DNA of 64,000 nucleotides from JAIBDK01 sp965261915 (GCA_965261915.1 CBDHDW010000013.1:1302001-1366000), one strand, 5' to 3'; shown: positions 17,458-26,163, counted from the first letter of the stretch. Notes: generated by a model not told the origin, from the sequence alone. A program made the numbers and translations.

Positions 17458-17955
17458 ATGGGGTACAACGTTACGATCAACAGGCAGTCCCCTTCTGCCC
17501 TGTTCGACTTAAAAGGCGAAGCATCGGCTGTTGCCAAATGGGCTGGATCTGCGCTGCCAAAATTTCCAAAAACACCCAATCGCCTGACTAGCAAAGAGAA
17601 TATCGCTTTGTACTACATAGGGCTGGATCATTGGATCGTCCGGGGACTCCTGGATGATGAGGTTAAATTGACTGCGTCATTGCGCCCTGACGATGCCCCA
17701 GCAGACGTTAGTGTTGTACGCGTGTCCGATACACTAACGTTCTTTGATATCACCGGGCAGGATGCCGAGCAGGTTATGTCGATTGCTTGTCCGCTAGATC
17801 TACACTCATCAAGTTTTGCAGATGACGCCGTAAGCTTCACAGAATGTTTTGGAATGAAAGCACTTGTATTGCGTACCAAAGGTGGATTTGAATTGGCAGT
17901 GGAACAAAGCTTTGGCGACATGCTTGCCGACTATCTGGCGCGCGCCACAGCATAA
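17458..17955 (+). CDS. soxG: Sarcosine oxidase subunit gamma
   Basis: Gamma subunit, 165 aa, slightly shorter than the usual 180-200. It has weak but recognisable family features (F-D-L-K-G near the N-terminus, D-I-T-G-Q-D-A in the middle). It follows soxA with a one-base gap. It is assigned mainly by position in the conserved B-D-A-G order. The IS1380 relic begins 21 bp after its stop, so any genes that once followed (folate-recycling enzymes often do) have been separated. Confidence 0.85.
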   Translation: MGYNVTINRQSPSALFDLKGEASAVAKWAGSALPKFPKTPNRLTSKENIALYYIGLDHWIVRGLLDDEVKLTASLRPDDAPADVSVVRVSDTLTFFDITGQDAEQVMSIACPLDLHSSSFADDAVSFTECFGMKALVLRTKGGFELAVEQSFGDMLADYLARATA

Positions 17956-17976
17956 CATTCTAGTGGATTGAATCAT

Positions 17977-18270
17977 CTAGCCCGGATTATTCACCGGAGG
18001 TTTTGGAGTAGAGGTTTTTGTGCGCGGAGACGGTTTCACCTTTGCCGAGGCAAACGGGTTTGTTGCGCGGGCTTTCCGGCGCTTGCGTTTGAGTTTGCAG
18101 GTTTCAATTTCGAGGTGACGGGGCGTTGCGCGCGTGATTGTTATGGTGCTTGAGGATTGCCGGCAGGCGTCGTTGTCAGTGCGCCGAGTCTCTGTGTGAA
18201 GAGTTGTTTGTCTGGATACGCGGATGCGGGTAGCGGTTTCGATAACACGGGCCCCAATCTTGATGATGCG
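17977..18270 (-). pseudogene. IS1380-type relic, C-terminal end
   Basis: The terminus CTAGCCCGGATTATTCACCG lies at 17977-17996. Minus-strand reading gives an IS1380 C-terminal piece (I-K-I-G-A-R-V-I-E-T-A-T-R-I-R-V). The first 130 bp or so are the inverted counterpart of 20750-20883, on the other side of hipBA. Only the element's end survives. Confidence 0.7.
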
Positions 18271-18451
18271 ATTTATTGTCGAAACAGTGTTCGGCGTTCT
18301 CAAGCAGGACATGGGGATAGAACACTCCAGACACCGATCCCCTGTAAATGCATTCGTTCATCTGCTTTCGTGCCTCATCGCCTATTGTCTGAAAAAACAA
18401 AAACCAAAAATGGCCTTCAACAAAGCGGATTTAAGGCTGGCTTATCCATAA
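18271..18451 (+). pseudogene. IS982-like transposase C-terminal fragment
   Basis: One frame reads E-T-V-F-G-V-L-K-Q-D, then I-E-H-S-R-H-R-S-P-V-N-A-F-V-H-L-L-S-C-L-I-A-Y and stops at 18449-18451. This pattern (catalytic Glu, then E-H-S-R-H-R-S) is typical of the IS982 transposase C-terminus. It is joined to the IS1380 relic on its left and truncated. Confidence 0.65.
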
Positions 18452-18474
18452 TTCGAGGTATAAATGGCTGTTGA

Positions 18475-18593
18475 GGCGGTCACATGATCCTATGTGACCG
18501 CCCTAACGGTCATTATGTTGACTTTTTGCCGAAATCATTGTAAATGACCGTTGTAACAAGCATATAGATTTATATGACCGTTAGAGCGGTCAT
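18475..18593 (+). promoter_or_regulatory. Operator array and promoter of hipBA
   Basis: There are two palindromes. GGCGGTCACAT and ATGTGACCGCC surround a 6-bp centre (18475-18502). ATGACCG and CGGTCAT surround TTAGAG (18574-18593). Additional half-sites AACGGTCAT and ATGACCGTT lie between them. A -35-like TTGACT at 18519-18524 sits inside the array. The repeated GACCG core is a strong candidate for autoregulation by the HipB-like protein. Confidence 0.7.
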
Positions 18594-18605
18594 TTAGGAG
18601 CAATT

Positions 18606-18941
18606 ATGCCACAAGCAAAAAGAACATACTCTAGACTAACGCATGAAGCCCTCATTCTCCTGGGGCGGCAAGTGAAACTTGCGCGCAAACAAAAGAAAAT
18701 GTCTGAAAAAGATATGGCCGTACGGGCTGGTATCGCCAGAAGCACACTCCAAAAGATTGAACAGGGTGACCCGCAGGTCGGGATAGGGTTCGTGTTTGAG
18801 GTGGCAACACTAGCAGGCGTGCCGTTGTTTGAAGCGGAAGCAACATCATTGGCTCCACACATCGACAGAATGAACGACAAGCTGGCTCTTATGCCGACTT
18901 ACATTCGGAGCGGTAAGCGTGAGTTCAATGATGACTTCTAA
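18606..18941 (+). CDS. HipB-like antitoxin, XRE family
   Basis: 111-aa helix-turn-helix protein: L-G-R-Q-V-K-L-A-R-K, then M-S-E-K-D-M-A-V-R-A-G-I-A-R-S-T-L and K-I-E-Q-G-D. As in HipB antitoxins, it should bind the palindromes upstream and neutralise the kinase encoded by the next gene. AGGAG lies seven bases before the start. It overlaps the hipA-like gene by about 23 bp, the usual type II arrangement. Confidence 0.82.
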   Translation: MPQAKRTYSRLTHEALILLGRQVKLARKQKKMSEKDMAVRAGIARSTLQKIEQGDPQVGIGFVFEVATLAGVPLFEAEATSLAPHIDRMNDKLALMPTYIRSGKREFNDDF

Positions 18942-20229
18942 AAACGCCACGCCAAACGAAGCATTTGTGTGGATCTGGTTGCCCAAGACCACGGAACCCA
19001 TTGTAGCTGGGCGCATTGAGAGAGACGGTGAACGCTATCTGTTTAACTATGGTCGATCTTACCTCAGCAACAAACACAGATTGCCAATCTATCTGCCTGA
19101 ACTGCCGCTTGAAAACCGGCAGATGGAGCCAATAGCGCCTCTTGAAATTGCTAATGCTCTTAGAGATGGCGCACCGGATGCTTGGGGTCGTCGTGTCATC
19201 ATCAATCGAATGATGGGCACACATGTTGGAGAAGCAAACAATCCTGAATTGGATGAACTTACATACCTGCTGCAATCGGGTTCGGATCGAATTGGAGCTT
19301 TAGATTTTCAACTGTCAGCAACTAAATATATCGCTCGGGAAAGCGCCAATACACCCTTGGACATCCTCCAGAGCTTAGCTGACCGGGTGGAAAAAGGCTT
19401 ACCATTACCACCAGCACTCGCAGAAGTATTGCAGCATGGGACGGCCATTGGAGGCGCACGTCCAAAAACATTGATTGAAGATGGAAACAAAAAATTCGTA
19501 GCTAAATTTTCGTCTTCTGCTGACACTTATAGCGTGGTGAAGGCAGAATTTATCGCAATGCGACTTGCTAATTTGGCAGGTATTTCTGTTGCCCCCGTCA
19601 GTCTCACGAGGGCTTTGGAAAAAGATGTTCTACTGATTGAACGTTTCGATAGAGAGCATACCGAAAATGGTTGGCTCCGTAGGTCTATGATCTCTGCTCT
19701 GACCATTCTTGAACTGGATGAACGGTTAGCAGCACACGCCAGCTACCCAGAGTTGGCTGAGAAAATCAGACAGCGCTTTTCAAACCCAAAACAAACACTG
19801 AAAGAGCTGTTTGCGCGGATGGTGTTTAACATTCTTGTTGGCAACACAGACGATCATGCAAGAAACCACGCAGCATTTTGGGATGGCGAATATCTCGAAC
19901 TAACACCCGCATACGACATCTGCCCACAAGCGCGGACCGGCATGGAAGCATCGCAGGCAATGCAGTTATATGGAACCGAGCGACGCAGCCAATTGTCACT
20001 GTGCCTCGCATCGAGTGCCCGCTTTTTAGTGAACAATGACCAGGCTTTATCGATCATGGAAAATCAAATTTCCATCATTGCTCGCCATTGGAGCGATGTA
20101 TGCAAAGAAGCGGGTTTGAGTGACGTTGACCGAAAGCTGTTTTGGCGTCGTCAGTTCCTCAACCAGTTGGCCTTTGAAGGATTGGAAGAACCCCTTCGAG
20201 ATCAATTTGAGGAGATGGCGAATGGCTAA
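18919..20229 (+). CDS. HipA-like serine/threonine kinase toxin
   Basis: 436 aa, type II toxin of the HipA kinase family. The N-terminal HipA_N domain contains G-R-S-Y-L. The ATP-loop G-G-A-R-P-K is near residue 177, the catalytic N-T-D-D-H-A-R-N-H near 308 and the D-I-C-P magnesium loop near 331. Escherichia coli HipA phosphorylates glutamyl-tRNA synthetase; the target here is unknown. The start may be GTG 18919 or ATG 18928/18931. The final TAA belongs to the end of the IS1380 relic, so the native C-terminus may have lost a few residues. Confidence 0.85.
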   Translation: MSSMMTSKNATPNEAFVWIWLPKTTEPIVAGRIERDGERYLFNYGRSYLSNKHRLPIYLPELPLENRQMEPIAPLEIANALRDGAPDAWGRRVIINRMMGTHVGEANNPELDELTYLLQSGSDRIGALDFQLSATKYIARESANTPLDILQSLADRVEKGLPLPPALAEVLQHGTAIGGARPKTLIEDGNKKFVAKFSSSADTYSVVKAEFIAMRLANLAGISVAPVSLTRALEKDVLLIERFDREHTENGWLRRSMISALTILELDERLAAHASYPELAEKIRQRFSNPKQTLKELFARMVFNILVGNTDDHARNHAAFWDGEYLELTPAYDICPQARTGMEASQAMQLYGTERRSQLSLCLASSARFLVNNDQALSIMENQISIIARHWSDVCKEAGLSDVDRKLFWRRQFLNQLAFEGLEEPLRDQFEEMANG

Positions 20230-20883
20230 CCCGCATTATTCACCGGATTGGTAATTCTGAGTTGGCAGCGGAGCGTAACCATCTGATATCGTGTAAAGAA
20301 TATGGTATACCAGCCATCCGATACACTGGACAGAAAGTGCGCCACTGCCATGACCAATATTGCCCTAGTTTTCCCCGTATTTCCAGCCATTTCCGGTAAA
20401 AAAGTCACCGCTGCGTTTGACGGTGGAAAAATCACCTCGGATGCCGGCGTTCTGCTGCTTGCCCAAGCCGAGAAACGGCTTGGAATTGCGCCGCGCTTGG
20501 CGGCACTTTTCCCCGATAAGCGCGATCCAACACGCGTGCAGCATCTGCTCCCGGATATTTTGTTCGCCCGCTATCTTGCGATTGCGGCTACTGTGCACGC
20601 GGTCAGGCCGAAAATCTGATCAAGCTCCACAAAACCCAACTGAAGAGTGACCGCAGATCCTGCTCATCCGCCTGCGCCAACCAGATGCGGCTCATTCTCC
20701 ACACTGCTGCCTATTGGCTACTCTGGGAAGGGCACCAGGCAATTCCCGAAACTGAAACCTGCAAACTCAAACGCAAACGCCGGAAAGCCTGCGCAACAAA
20801 CCCGTTTGCCTCCGCAAATATGAAACCGTTTCCGTGCACAAAAACCGCTACTCCAAAACCTCCGGTGAATAATCCGGGCTAGG
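20226..20883 (+). mobile_element. Internally deleted IS1380 derivative, both ends present
   Basis: The left terminus (GCTAACCCGCATTATTCACC) and right terminus (GGTGAATAATCCGGGCTAG) are inverted repeats. Between them is the IS1380 N-terminus (20302 to about 20588, F-D-G-G-K-I-T-S-D-A-G). It is joined directly to a C-terminal piece (G-Q-A-E-N-L-I-K-L-H, L-L-H-T-A-A-Y-W-L-L). The catalytic core is gone. It is non-autonomous at most. Confidence 0.75.
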
Positions 20884-20960
20884 GGGGGGGAATGTGCCCT
20901 CTAGAAGAGTTTTGTGAAAAGCCGATCTTGATAAAAACCTACTGATAAGAGATTCATAGT

Positions 20961-21000
20961 AATATAAGGTAATATAAGGTAATATATGTTACCTAAGGTA
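20961..21000 (+). promoter_or_regulatory. Repeat array upstream of the orphan ATPase
   Basis: Direct repeats AATATAAGGT (20961 and 20971) run into the palindrome AGGTAA, six bases, TTACCT (20977-20994), overlapping TTACCTAAGGTA. A sister motif, TTACCTATGGTAA, lies just after the ATPase stop at 22202-22214. Probably an operator set; the binding protein is unknown. Confidence 0.45.
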
Positions 21001-21028
21001 TAATTGGTTAGAAAAGAGTATAATATAC

Positions 21029-22195
21029 ATGGATAAAGTCAGAAACCCATTTGCACCAGGAGCGGGTTCGCAGCCTCCTGAATTGGCAGGGAGAGATGGA
21101 ATATTAACGGATGCGGACGTTGCACTTCAACGAGTGTTATTAGGAAAGCATGCCCAATCGCAGATTTTATTGGGGCTTCGCGGCACTGGTAAGACTGTTC
21201 TATTAAATAGAATTGAACAGCAGGCAGAGAAACACTTACACTTAACGTCATTTGTAGAAGCCCCTGAGGATAAAACCTTGGCTGAATTATTATATCCAAA
21301 AATCAATCAAGTGCTCAGAAAGTTATCGATAATTGATTTAGCCAAAGCGAAGGCTCATTCAGCCATGCAGGCCCTGAAAGGCTTTGCAAGTGTGTTTAAA
21401 ATCGAAATAGGAGATGTTTCATTGTCCGTAGATCCTGAAGCAGGAACAGCAGATAGTGGGATACTTGAGTATGACCTGAGTGAGTTATTCGTAAAAATAG
21501 GTGAGGCTGCTAAGGCTGGCGGGAAAGGATGGACGCTTCTTATTGACGAGGTGCAATACTTTTCGAAAAAGGAGTTGTCGGCTTTGATTGTTGCCGTGCA
21601 TAAAGTCAACCAAAGGCAGCTTCCCATACTATTTTTTGGTGCCGGCCTGCCGCAGATCGCAGCACTGTCTGGTGATGCAAAGTCATATGCGGAACGACTC
21701 TTTCGCTATCCTTCTGTTGGGCCCTTGGCAAAGGATGCGGCAACTATTGCCGTTCAGCAACCGATTGAAGTGGAAGGTGAAGCAATAACATCTGAAGCCA
21801 TTCAAGAGATTGTTGTACAAACTGAAGGTTATCCATATTTCCTGCAAGAATGGGGTTTTCAAGCTTGGAACGCTGCCACAGAGTCCCCAATTACATTAAA
21901 CGATATTCATTTGGCGTCTGTCGCAGCTTTAAATAGGCTTGATGAAGGGTTTTTTCGAGTTCGTTTTGATCGATTGACGCCAAAAGAACAGGAGTATGTA
22001 ATCGCTATGGCTACTTTAGGAAAAGGGCCTTATCGATCGTCTGAAGTTGCCGATGTCTTGGCGGAAAAACCCAACAAGCTTGGCCCCCGTAGGGCCCAAA
22101 TTATTAATAAAGGAATGATCTATAGTCCTGCACATGGCGATATTGCATTCACAGTGCCTATGTTTGAAGATTATTTGAACCGAAGGTCAGAATAA
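21029..22195 (+). CDS. Orphan AAA ATPase with C-terminal winged-helix region
   Basis: 388-aa ATPase of the STAND/Orc1-like AAA type. Walker A, G-L-R-G-T-G-K-T, is at residues 49-56; Walker B, L-L-I-D-E-V-Q, near 171; a sensor-like G-A-G-L-P-Q follows. The last 100 residues look like a winged helix (L-T-P-K-E-Q-E-Y-V-I, S-S-E-V-A-D-V-L, A-Q-I-I-N-K-G-M-I). Such solitary ATPases are widespread in bacteria and archaea with no settled function. No partner gene is adjacent, and the gene sits between mobile relics with its own flanking palindromes, suggesting independent transfer. Confidence 0.7.
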   Translation: MDKVRNPFAPGAGSQPPELAGRDGILTDADVALQRVLLGKHAQSQILLGLRGTGKTVLLNRIEQQAEKHLHLTSFVEAPEDKTLAELLYPKINQVLRKLSIIDLAKAKAHSAMQALKGFASVFKIEIGDVSLSVDPEAGTADSGILEYDLSELFVKIGEAAKAGGKGWTLLIDEVQYFSKKELSALIVAVHKVNQRQLPILFFGAGLPQIAALSGDAKSYAERLFRYPSVGPLAKDAATIAVQQPIEVEGEAITSEAIQEIVVQTEGYPYFLQEWGFQAWNAATESPITLNDIHLASVAALNRLDEGFFRVRFDRLTPKEQEYVIAMATLGKGPYRSSEVADVLAEKPNKLGPRRAQIINKGMIYSPAHGDIAFTVPMFEDYLNRRSE

Positions 22196-22201
22196 TCATA
22201 C

Positions 22202-22214
22202 TTACCTATGGTAA
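22202..22214. promoter_or_regulatory. TTACC-N3-GGTAA palindrome after the ATPase gene
   Basis: TTACCTATGGTAA, 6 bp past the ATPase stop, mirrors the TTACCTAAGGTA site in its promoter. Both flanks of one gene therefore carry the same short palindrome. Confidence 0.4.
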
Positions 22215-22218
22215 CTGA

Positions 22219-22247
22219 CAAAAAGGCCCCACAAATGCGCGGCCTTT
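22219..22247 (-). terminator. Terminator of the pnp remnant
   Basis: On the minus strand AAAGGCC, a loop of about 11 bases, then GGCCTTTTT forms a hairpin with a T-tail, 34 bp past the pnp-fragment stop. It may also act weakly on the plus strand for the ATPase gene. Confidence 0.6.
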
Positions 22248-22280
22248 CCATTATCACTTAAAAGCTAAAGCCTGCTAAGC

Positions 22281-22415
22281 TTACCCTTCTTTCGTAATTT
22301 CTTCGCCAGTTTCCTGATCGACAACTTTCATTGACAAGCGAACTTTACCGCGGTCATCAAAGCCCACCAGCTTCACTTTTACGCTTTGGCCTTCATTGAC
22401 CCGTTCTTCGCCATT
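22281..22415 (-). pseudogene. pnp: 3' fragment of pnp (polynucleotide phosphorylase S1 domain)
   Basis: The last 44 codons match the alphaproteobacterial PNPase tail: V-N-E-G-Q-S-V-K-V-K-L, then F-D-D-R-G-K-V-R-L-S-M-K, then V-D-Q-E-T-G-E-E-I. The remainder of the gene is missing; upstream the frame becomes IS6 sequence. A terminator still follows. An intact pnp, which most bacteria keep, would have to exist elsewhere. Confidence 0.7.
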
Positions 22416-22429
22416 TGGGAAACGTGGAC

Positions 22430-22574
22430 AAGTACATTTGCGTTTGAGCTTGATGCAGGTTTCATCCATCCGCCAAGATCCGGTTGTTGGCTGCTTTTTC
22501 TGTTGAGCTGTTTTGGCAAACATATGACAGATTCAAAGTGATACTGAAACCGAGTGAAACTTTGCGACAGAACC
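22430..22574 (-). pseudogene. IS6-family element, left end and internal fragment
   Basis: The minus strand has the IS6-type terminus GGTTCTGTCGCAAAGTTT at 22557-22574. A short frame then reads T-G-S-W-R-M-D-E-T, the catalytic-Asp region of IS6 transposases. The N-terminal HTH part is deleted and the right part is replaced by the pnp tail, in frame. Confidence 0.65.
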
Positions 22575-22742
22575 GGCGCGAGTCTGGGAAGTTATAAATT
22601 GTCAAACCCAATTTCATCTGCAATCCCTGGGAGGGGGCATTTAAACTTTGGGTTGACAGCGAAGCGGGCAAGTATTGATTTACCGCACAGCCTGTAACAC
22701 AATGCACAGCCTGATTTAGCTCCCGGAAGCAACGAGGAAACC

Positions 22743-23740
22743 ATGAAAAACCATCTTTTAGTAGCACTGTTTGCCATCGTGTTTAGCACAGCTACCTCTG
22801 CCAATGCCGAATGCCCGTCTGCTGATGCATTTTTCTGTTCGCAATACGAATTGGCAGAGCAGGGGGATGCGAGTGCACGATTTTTTTTGGGCCTGATGTA
22901 CGCTACTGGCGAAGGGGTTACTCAGGATTATAGCGAGGCAGTACGCTGGTATCGCCTGGGGGCAGAGCAGGGGGTTGCGAGGGCACAATTTTTTTGGGCT
23001 GGATGTACGCTAATGGCGAAGGGGTTACCCAGGATTATAGTGAGGCAGTACGCTGGTATCGCCTGGCGGCAGAGCAGGGGGTTGCGAAGGCACAACTTGA
23101 GTTGGGCTGGATGTACCATGAAGGCAAAGGGGTTACCCAAGATTATAGTGAGGCAGTACGCTGGTTTCACCTGGCGGCAGAGCAGGGGGTTGCGGAGGCG
23201 CAATATGATTTGGGCGTGATGTACTATAAAGGCGAAGGGGTTACCCAGGATTATAGCGAGGCAGTACGCTGGGATCGCCTGGCGGCAGAGCAGGGGGTTG
23301 CGAAGGCACAAATTTTTTTGGGCGTGATGTACTATAAAGGCGAAGGGGTTATTCAGGATTATAGCGAGGCAGTACGCTGGTATCGCCTGGCGGCAGAGCA
23401 GGGGTATGCGAAGGCACAAATTTTGTTGGGCCTGATGTACTATAAAGGCGAAGGGGTTATTCAGGATGTTAGCGAGGCAGTACGCTGGACTCGCCTGGCG
23501 GCAGAGCAGGGGGTTGCGGAGGCACAATTTTTTTTGGGCATGATGTACGCTAATGGCGAAGGGGTTATCACCGATGAGCGTGAGGCATTTATCTGGTTTT
23601 CCATTGCTAAGGCAAACGGCTATAAAGACGCGGCGGATAATTTACGTAAGAATGACTGGACTCTGGATACCGCAGAAATAAAATCAGCCCGACTGGAAGC
23701 GGCGCGGCGGCTGGAGAGCATCGGGCAGCAGGACCGGTAA
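22743..23740 (+). pseudogene. Exported Sel1-repeat protein, frameshifted in a T-run
   Basis: A signal peptide (M-K-N-H-L-L-V-A-L-F-A, cleavage near S-A-N-A) is followed by about seven 36-residue Sel1 (TPR-like) repeats, consensus G-E-G-V-x-Q-D-Y-S-E-A-V-R-W-Y-R-L-A-A-E-Q-G. Sel1 arrays bind protein partners, often at the envelope or in host interaction. The repeats are nearly identical at DNA level (108-bp unit). In the second unit the run at 22989-22995 has seven Ts, whereas comparable Q/R-F-F-L-G positions at 22881 and 23528 have eight. The loss moves the frame and stops the first part at 23219; the other part stays open to 23740. Adding one T gives a protein of about 330 aa. Confidence 0.8.
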
Positions 23741-23902
23741 GCCGGGCTCGGCATAAGCAATGACGGTTTCGGTGATAGCCATGCCCTGTGCTAAATATAA
23801 TCGTCCGCCGATTTGTTCAGGACGACAGTATTTATTGTTTGAGTTTATCTTTGATATGGTGTTTTACCTTAGCGCTCAAAACCAAGCAATGGTATTGCCG
23901 TA

Positions 23903-24541
23903 TTACCGGACTTTTCGATAAATGCAAAACCAGCCTTCAGGTTCGCCATTATTAAAATATTGATCCATCGTCAGGCTTAATTTTTCCAGTATTTTAGCGG
24001 ACACGAGTTTTTCAAACTTTTGTTTGAATCCCCGCTCTTCCCATAAAGCGCCGTGTACGGTACAGGCCAGTATGCCACCGGGCTTAAGGATTCGGCTAAT
24101 CTCCGTGAGCGGCTCGGGACCCACGTGACCGTGGGTAAAAGTACCCGATGAGATCACGCCATCAAAATAGTGGTCATCGTAGTCCAAAGGTAAGTTTACG
24201 TCACCGACTTTCAGGCTCGAATAAATACCTCTGCTTGCGGCGACATTAACCATCTCCGCAGATAAATCAATTCCATAAAGATCCTTGAAACCGTGTTCGG
24301 CGAGCCCTGCTGCGGTTAAACCGGTGCCGCAGCCAATGTCGAGGATTTTGCTGTTCAGGTTATCTTGATGTTGTATCATTTTCCCGGCGATTAACGTCGG
24401 TGAGAGATAGCCGAGCTGATCGATCATTTGCTGATCATAGTCTGCTGCCCATTTTGCATAAAAAGACAAAGTGCTTTTTTCATCGTCAAGACCATAGGCT
24501 TCGGCCAGAAATTTTGTATTTTGGTTTTCAGCGTTATTCAT
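23903..24541 (-). CDS. Class I SAM-dependent methyltransferase
   Basis: 212-aa methyltransferase of the Methyltransf_11/25 type. SAM-binding motif I is I-L-D-I-G-C-G-T-G-L-T (near residue 67), the acidic residue follows in Y-G-I-D-L-S, then V-G-D-V-N and the I-L-K-P-G-G loop. The substrate is not predictable. Its ATG overlaps the stop region of a decayed EamA transporter gene on the same strand, so the two were probably co-transcribed. Confidence 0.8.
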   Translation of the reverse strand: MNNAENQNTKFLAEAYGLDDEKSTLSFYAKWAADYDQQMIDQLGYLSPTLIAGKMIQHQDNLNSKILDIGCGTGLTAAGLAEHGFKDLYGIDLSAEMVNVAASRGIYSSLKVGDVNLPLDYDDHYFDGVISSGTFTHGHVGPEPLTEISRILKPGGILACTVHGALWEERGFKQKFEKLVSAKILEKLSLTMDQYFNNGEPEGWFCIYRKVR

Positions 24542-24790
24542 GCGGTTCAGTAATTTGATCCGGTTTGGGAGGTATTATTATAACCATGGCGACACCAACC
24601 ACACCGGCAATTATTCCCAGGAGCGCAGGCAGTCCAAAAGTCTCGTTAAATAAGGAGCCACGATGATGTGCCTACAGACAAAACGACAATTAACCAGGCA
24701 AGTGTATAAACAAACGGTTGATTGCAGACTGCTTCTCGGCGCTGTACGACTTGTTTTTCGGAACGCACGGCGACAGTTTGTTAAGCGTGA
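24540..24790 (-). pseudogene. EamA/DMT-family transporter, C-terminal scar
   Basis: The minus strand encodes a transmembrane piece (F-V-Y-T-L-A-W-L-I-V-V-L-S-V-G-T). After a frame change it encodes the typical EamA ending N-E-T-F-G-L-P-A-L-L-G, followed by G-V-V-G-V-A-M-V-I-I-I. The stop falls inside the methyltransferase start. The N-terminal half is missing. Confidence 0.55.
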
Positions 24791-24810
24791 ACCGGATATT
24801 TTTTAAATTG

Positions 24811-26163
24811 TTACCCTGATTGCAGTTTGACGGCCAGACTTTGGTGTTTGGATTGCAGGTCATTTCGATCGCAGTTTACGAGCTCGCCGTCCTGAACCTG
24901 CCATCTGCCGTCAATCATTAAGCGGTCAACCCGATCTGCATTACAAAGAACCAGCGAAGCCATTGCGTCGCCGGCACCGGAGAACTTTAATTCATCCGGT
25001 TTAAACATTGCGATATCGGCTTGCCTGCCTGCGCACAGTTGCCCGATATCGGTTCTGCCCAGACAGGCGGCGGAGCCGGTAGTCGCCAAACCAAGCGCTG
25101 ACTGATGAGAGAAATTGGCGGCACCGTATTGAAGTCTTTGTATCAAAAACGCCTGCCTGACCTCTTGCATTAAATTTGAACAATCATTGGATGCTGAGCC
25201 GTCGACACCGAGCCCAACCGGACTTCCTGCTGATACCAGTTCGTTTACTTTACACTGTCCTGAACCCAGCATCATGTTTGAACTCGGACAATGGCATATC
25301 GCGGTTCCTGCATCCCCGAGCTTGCCGATTTCTTCCGAATTGAAGTGAATCCCGTGAGCCAGCCATGTCTGGTCGTTAAGCCAGCCTACTTCTTCCAGGT
25401 ACTCCAGTGGGCGGCATCGAAACCGATCAAGGCAAAACTGGTTTTCGTCTCTGGTTTCCGCCAGATGAGTGTGCAATCGAACACCATGCTTTTCAGCCAG
25501 AGTTTTGCTTTGCATCATCAGGCTTTTGGAAACGCTAAATGGTGAACAGGGTGCGAGCGCAATTGAAAGCATGCTGCCAGGGTTGCGGTCGTGATATCGA
25601 TTGATCACGCGTTCACAGTCTTGCAGTATCGTCTCTTCATCCTGAATCGTGCTCTCTGGCGGCAGGCCTCCCTGTTCTTCACCGACACTCATCGAGCCGC
25701 GGGTTAAAACGCTGCGGATGCCCAAATCTGTAACGGCCTCCACCTGGATGTCAAGCGCATGCGGAATATTTTTTGGAAACAGGTAGTGGTGATCCGCACT
25801 CGTCGTGCATCCAGATAGCATGAGTTCAGCGCACGCCAGCCTGGAAGAATGGTAAATCATTTCTTCATCCAGTCCAGCCCAAACCGGATACAGACTCTTT
25901 AACCATGGAAACAATCCTTTGTTCAGGGATTCTGGCAACGCTCTTGTGAGCGTCTGATAGTAGTGGTGATGCGTGTTGATTAAGCCCGGTAAGACAATAT
26001 GTTCGGAAGCATCAAAGGTTTCATCTACGGCTGTATTGGGTTGTTCGCCGGATTGAAGTATTGCCTCGATGCGGTTTCCCTGCACGACAATCCCGCCGCC
26101 GGCATCGACTCCATCCTCAACCAAAATGTCGAGCGGCGATTTCATCCAGATACGCTTAGTCAT
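24811..26163 (-). CDS. 8-oxoguanine deaminase-type amidohydrolase
   Basis: 450-aa metal-dependent amidohydrolase of the guanine deaminase/AtzB group. It has the metal motif N-T-H-H-H-Y-Y-Q-T-L-T-R, the W-L-K-S-L-Y-P-V-W-A-G-L helix, H-T-H-L-A-E-T (middle His and Glu), W-L-A-H-G-I and G-V-D-G-S-A-S-N. These features match bacterial 8-oxoguanine deaminases, which convert 8-oxoguanine directly to urate. I start at ATG 26163; twelve extra upstream codons are unlike the family. It is divergent from the purine-type ABC importer, and its product urate is the substrate of PuuD at 31861. Confidence 0.85.
   Translation of the reverse strand: MTKRIWMKSPLDILVEDGVDAGGGIVVQGNRIEAILQSGEQPNTAVDETFDASEHIVLPGLINTHHHYYQTLTRALPESLNKGLFPWLKSLYPVWAGLDEEMIYHSSRLACAELMLSGCTTSADHHYLFPKNIPHALDIQVEAVTDLGIRSVLTRGSMSVGEEQGGLPPESTIQDEETILQDCERVINRYHDRNPGSMLSIALAPCSPFSVSKSLMMQSKTLAEKHGVRLHTHLAETRDENQFCLDRFRCRPLEYLEEVGWLNDQTWLAHGIHFNSEEIGKLGDAGTAICHCPSSNMMLGSGQCKVNELVSAGSPVGLGVDGSASNDCSNLMQEVRQAFLIQRLQYGAANFSHQSALGLATTGSAACLGRTDIGQLCAGRQADIAMFKPDELKFSGAGDAMASLVLCNADRVDRLMIDGRWQVQDGELVNCDRNDLQSKHQSLAVKLQSG

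Noticed and set aside
17977..18312. 111-aa basic minus-strand protein
   Set aside because: Its sequence is the IS1380 C-terminus running into the element's own terminus.
22592..22804. Small minus-strand frames upstream of the IS6 terminus
   Set aside because: No family resemblance and no ribosome site; they overlap the promoter side of the Sel1 gene.
22743..23219. Separate short Sel1 gene followed by a second gene at 22994
   Set aside because: The second frame begins in mid-repeat with no ribosome site; a single T loss explains both frames.
22928..23527. Long minus-strand frame with repeated L-L-C-R-Q-A motif
   Set aside because: It is the antisense shadow of the Sel1 repeats on the plus strand, which have a signal peptide and a known domain.
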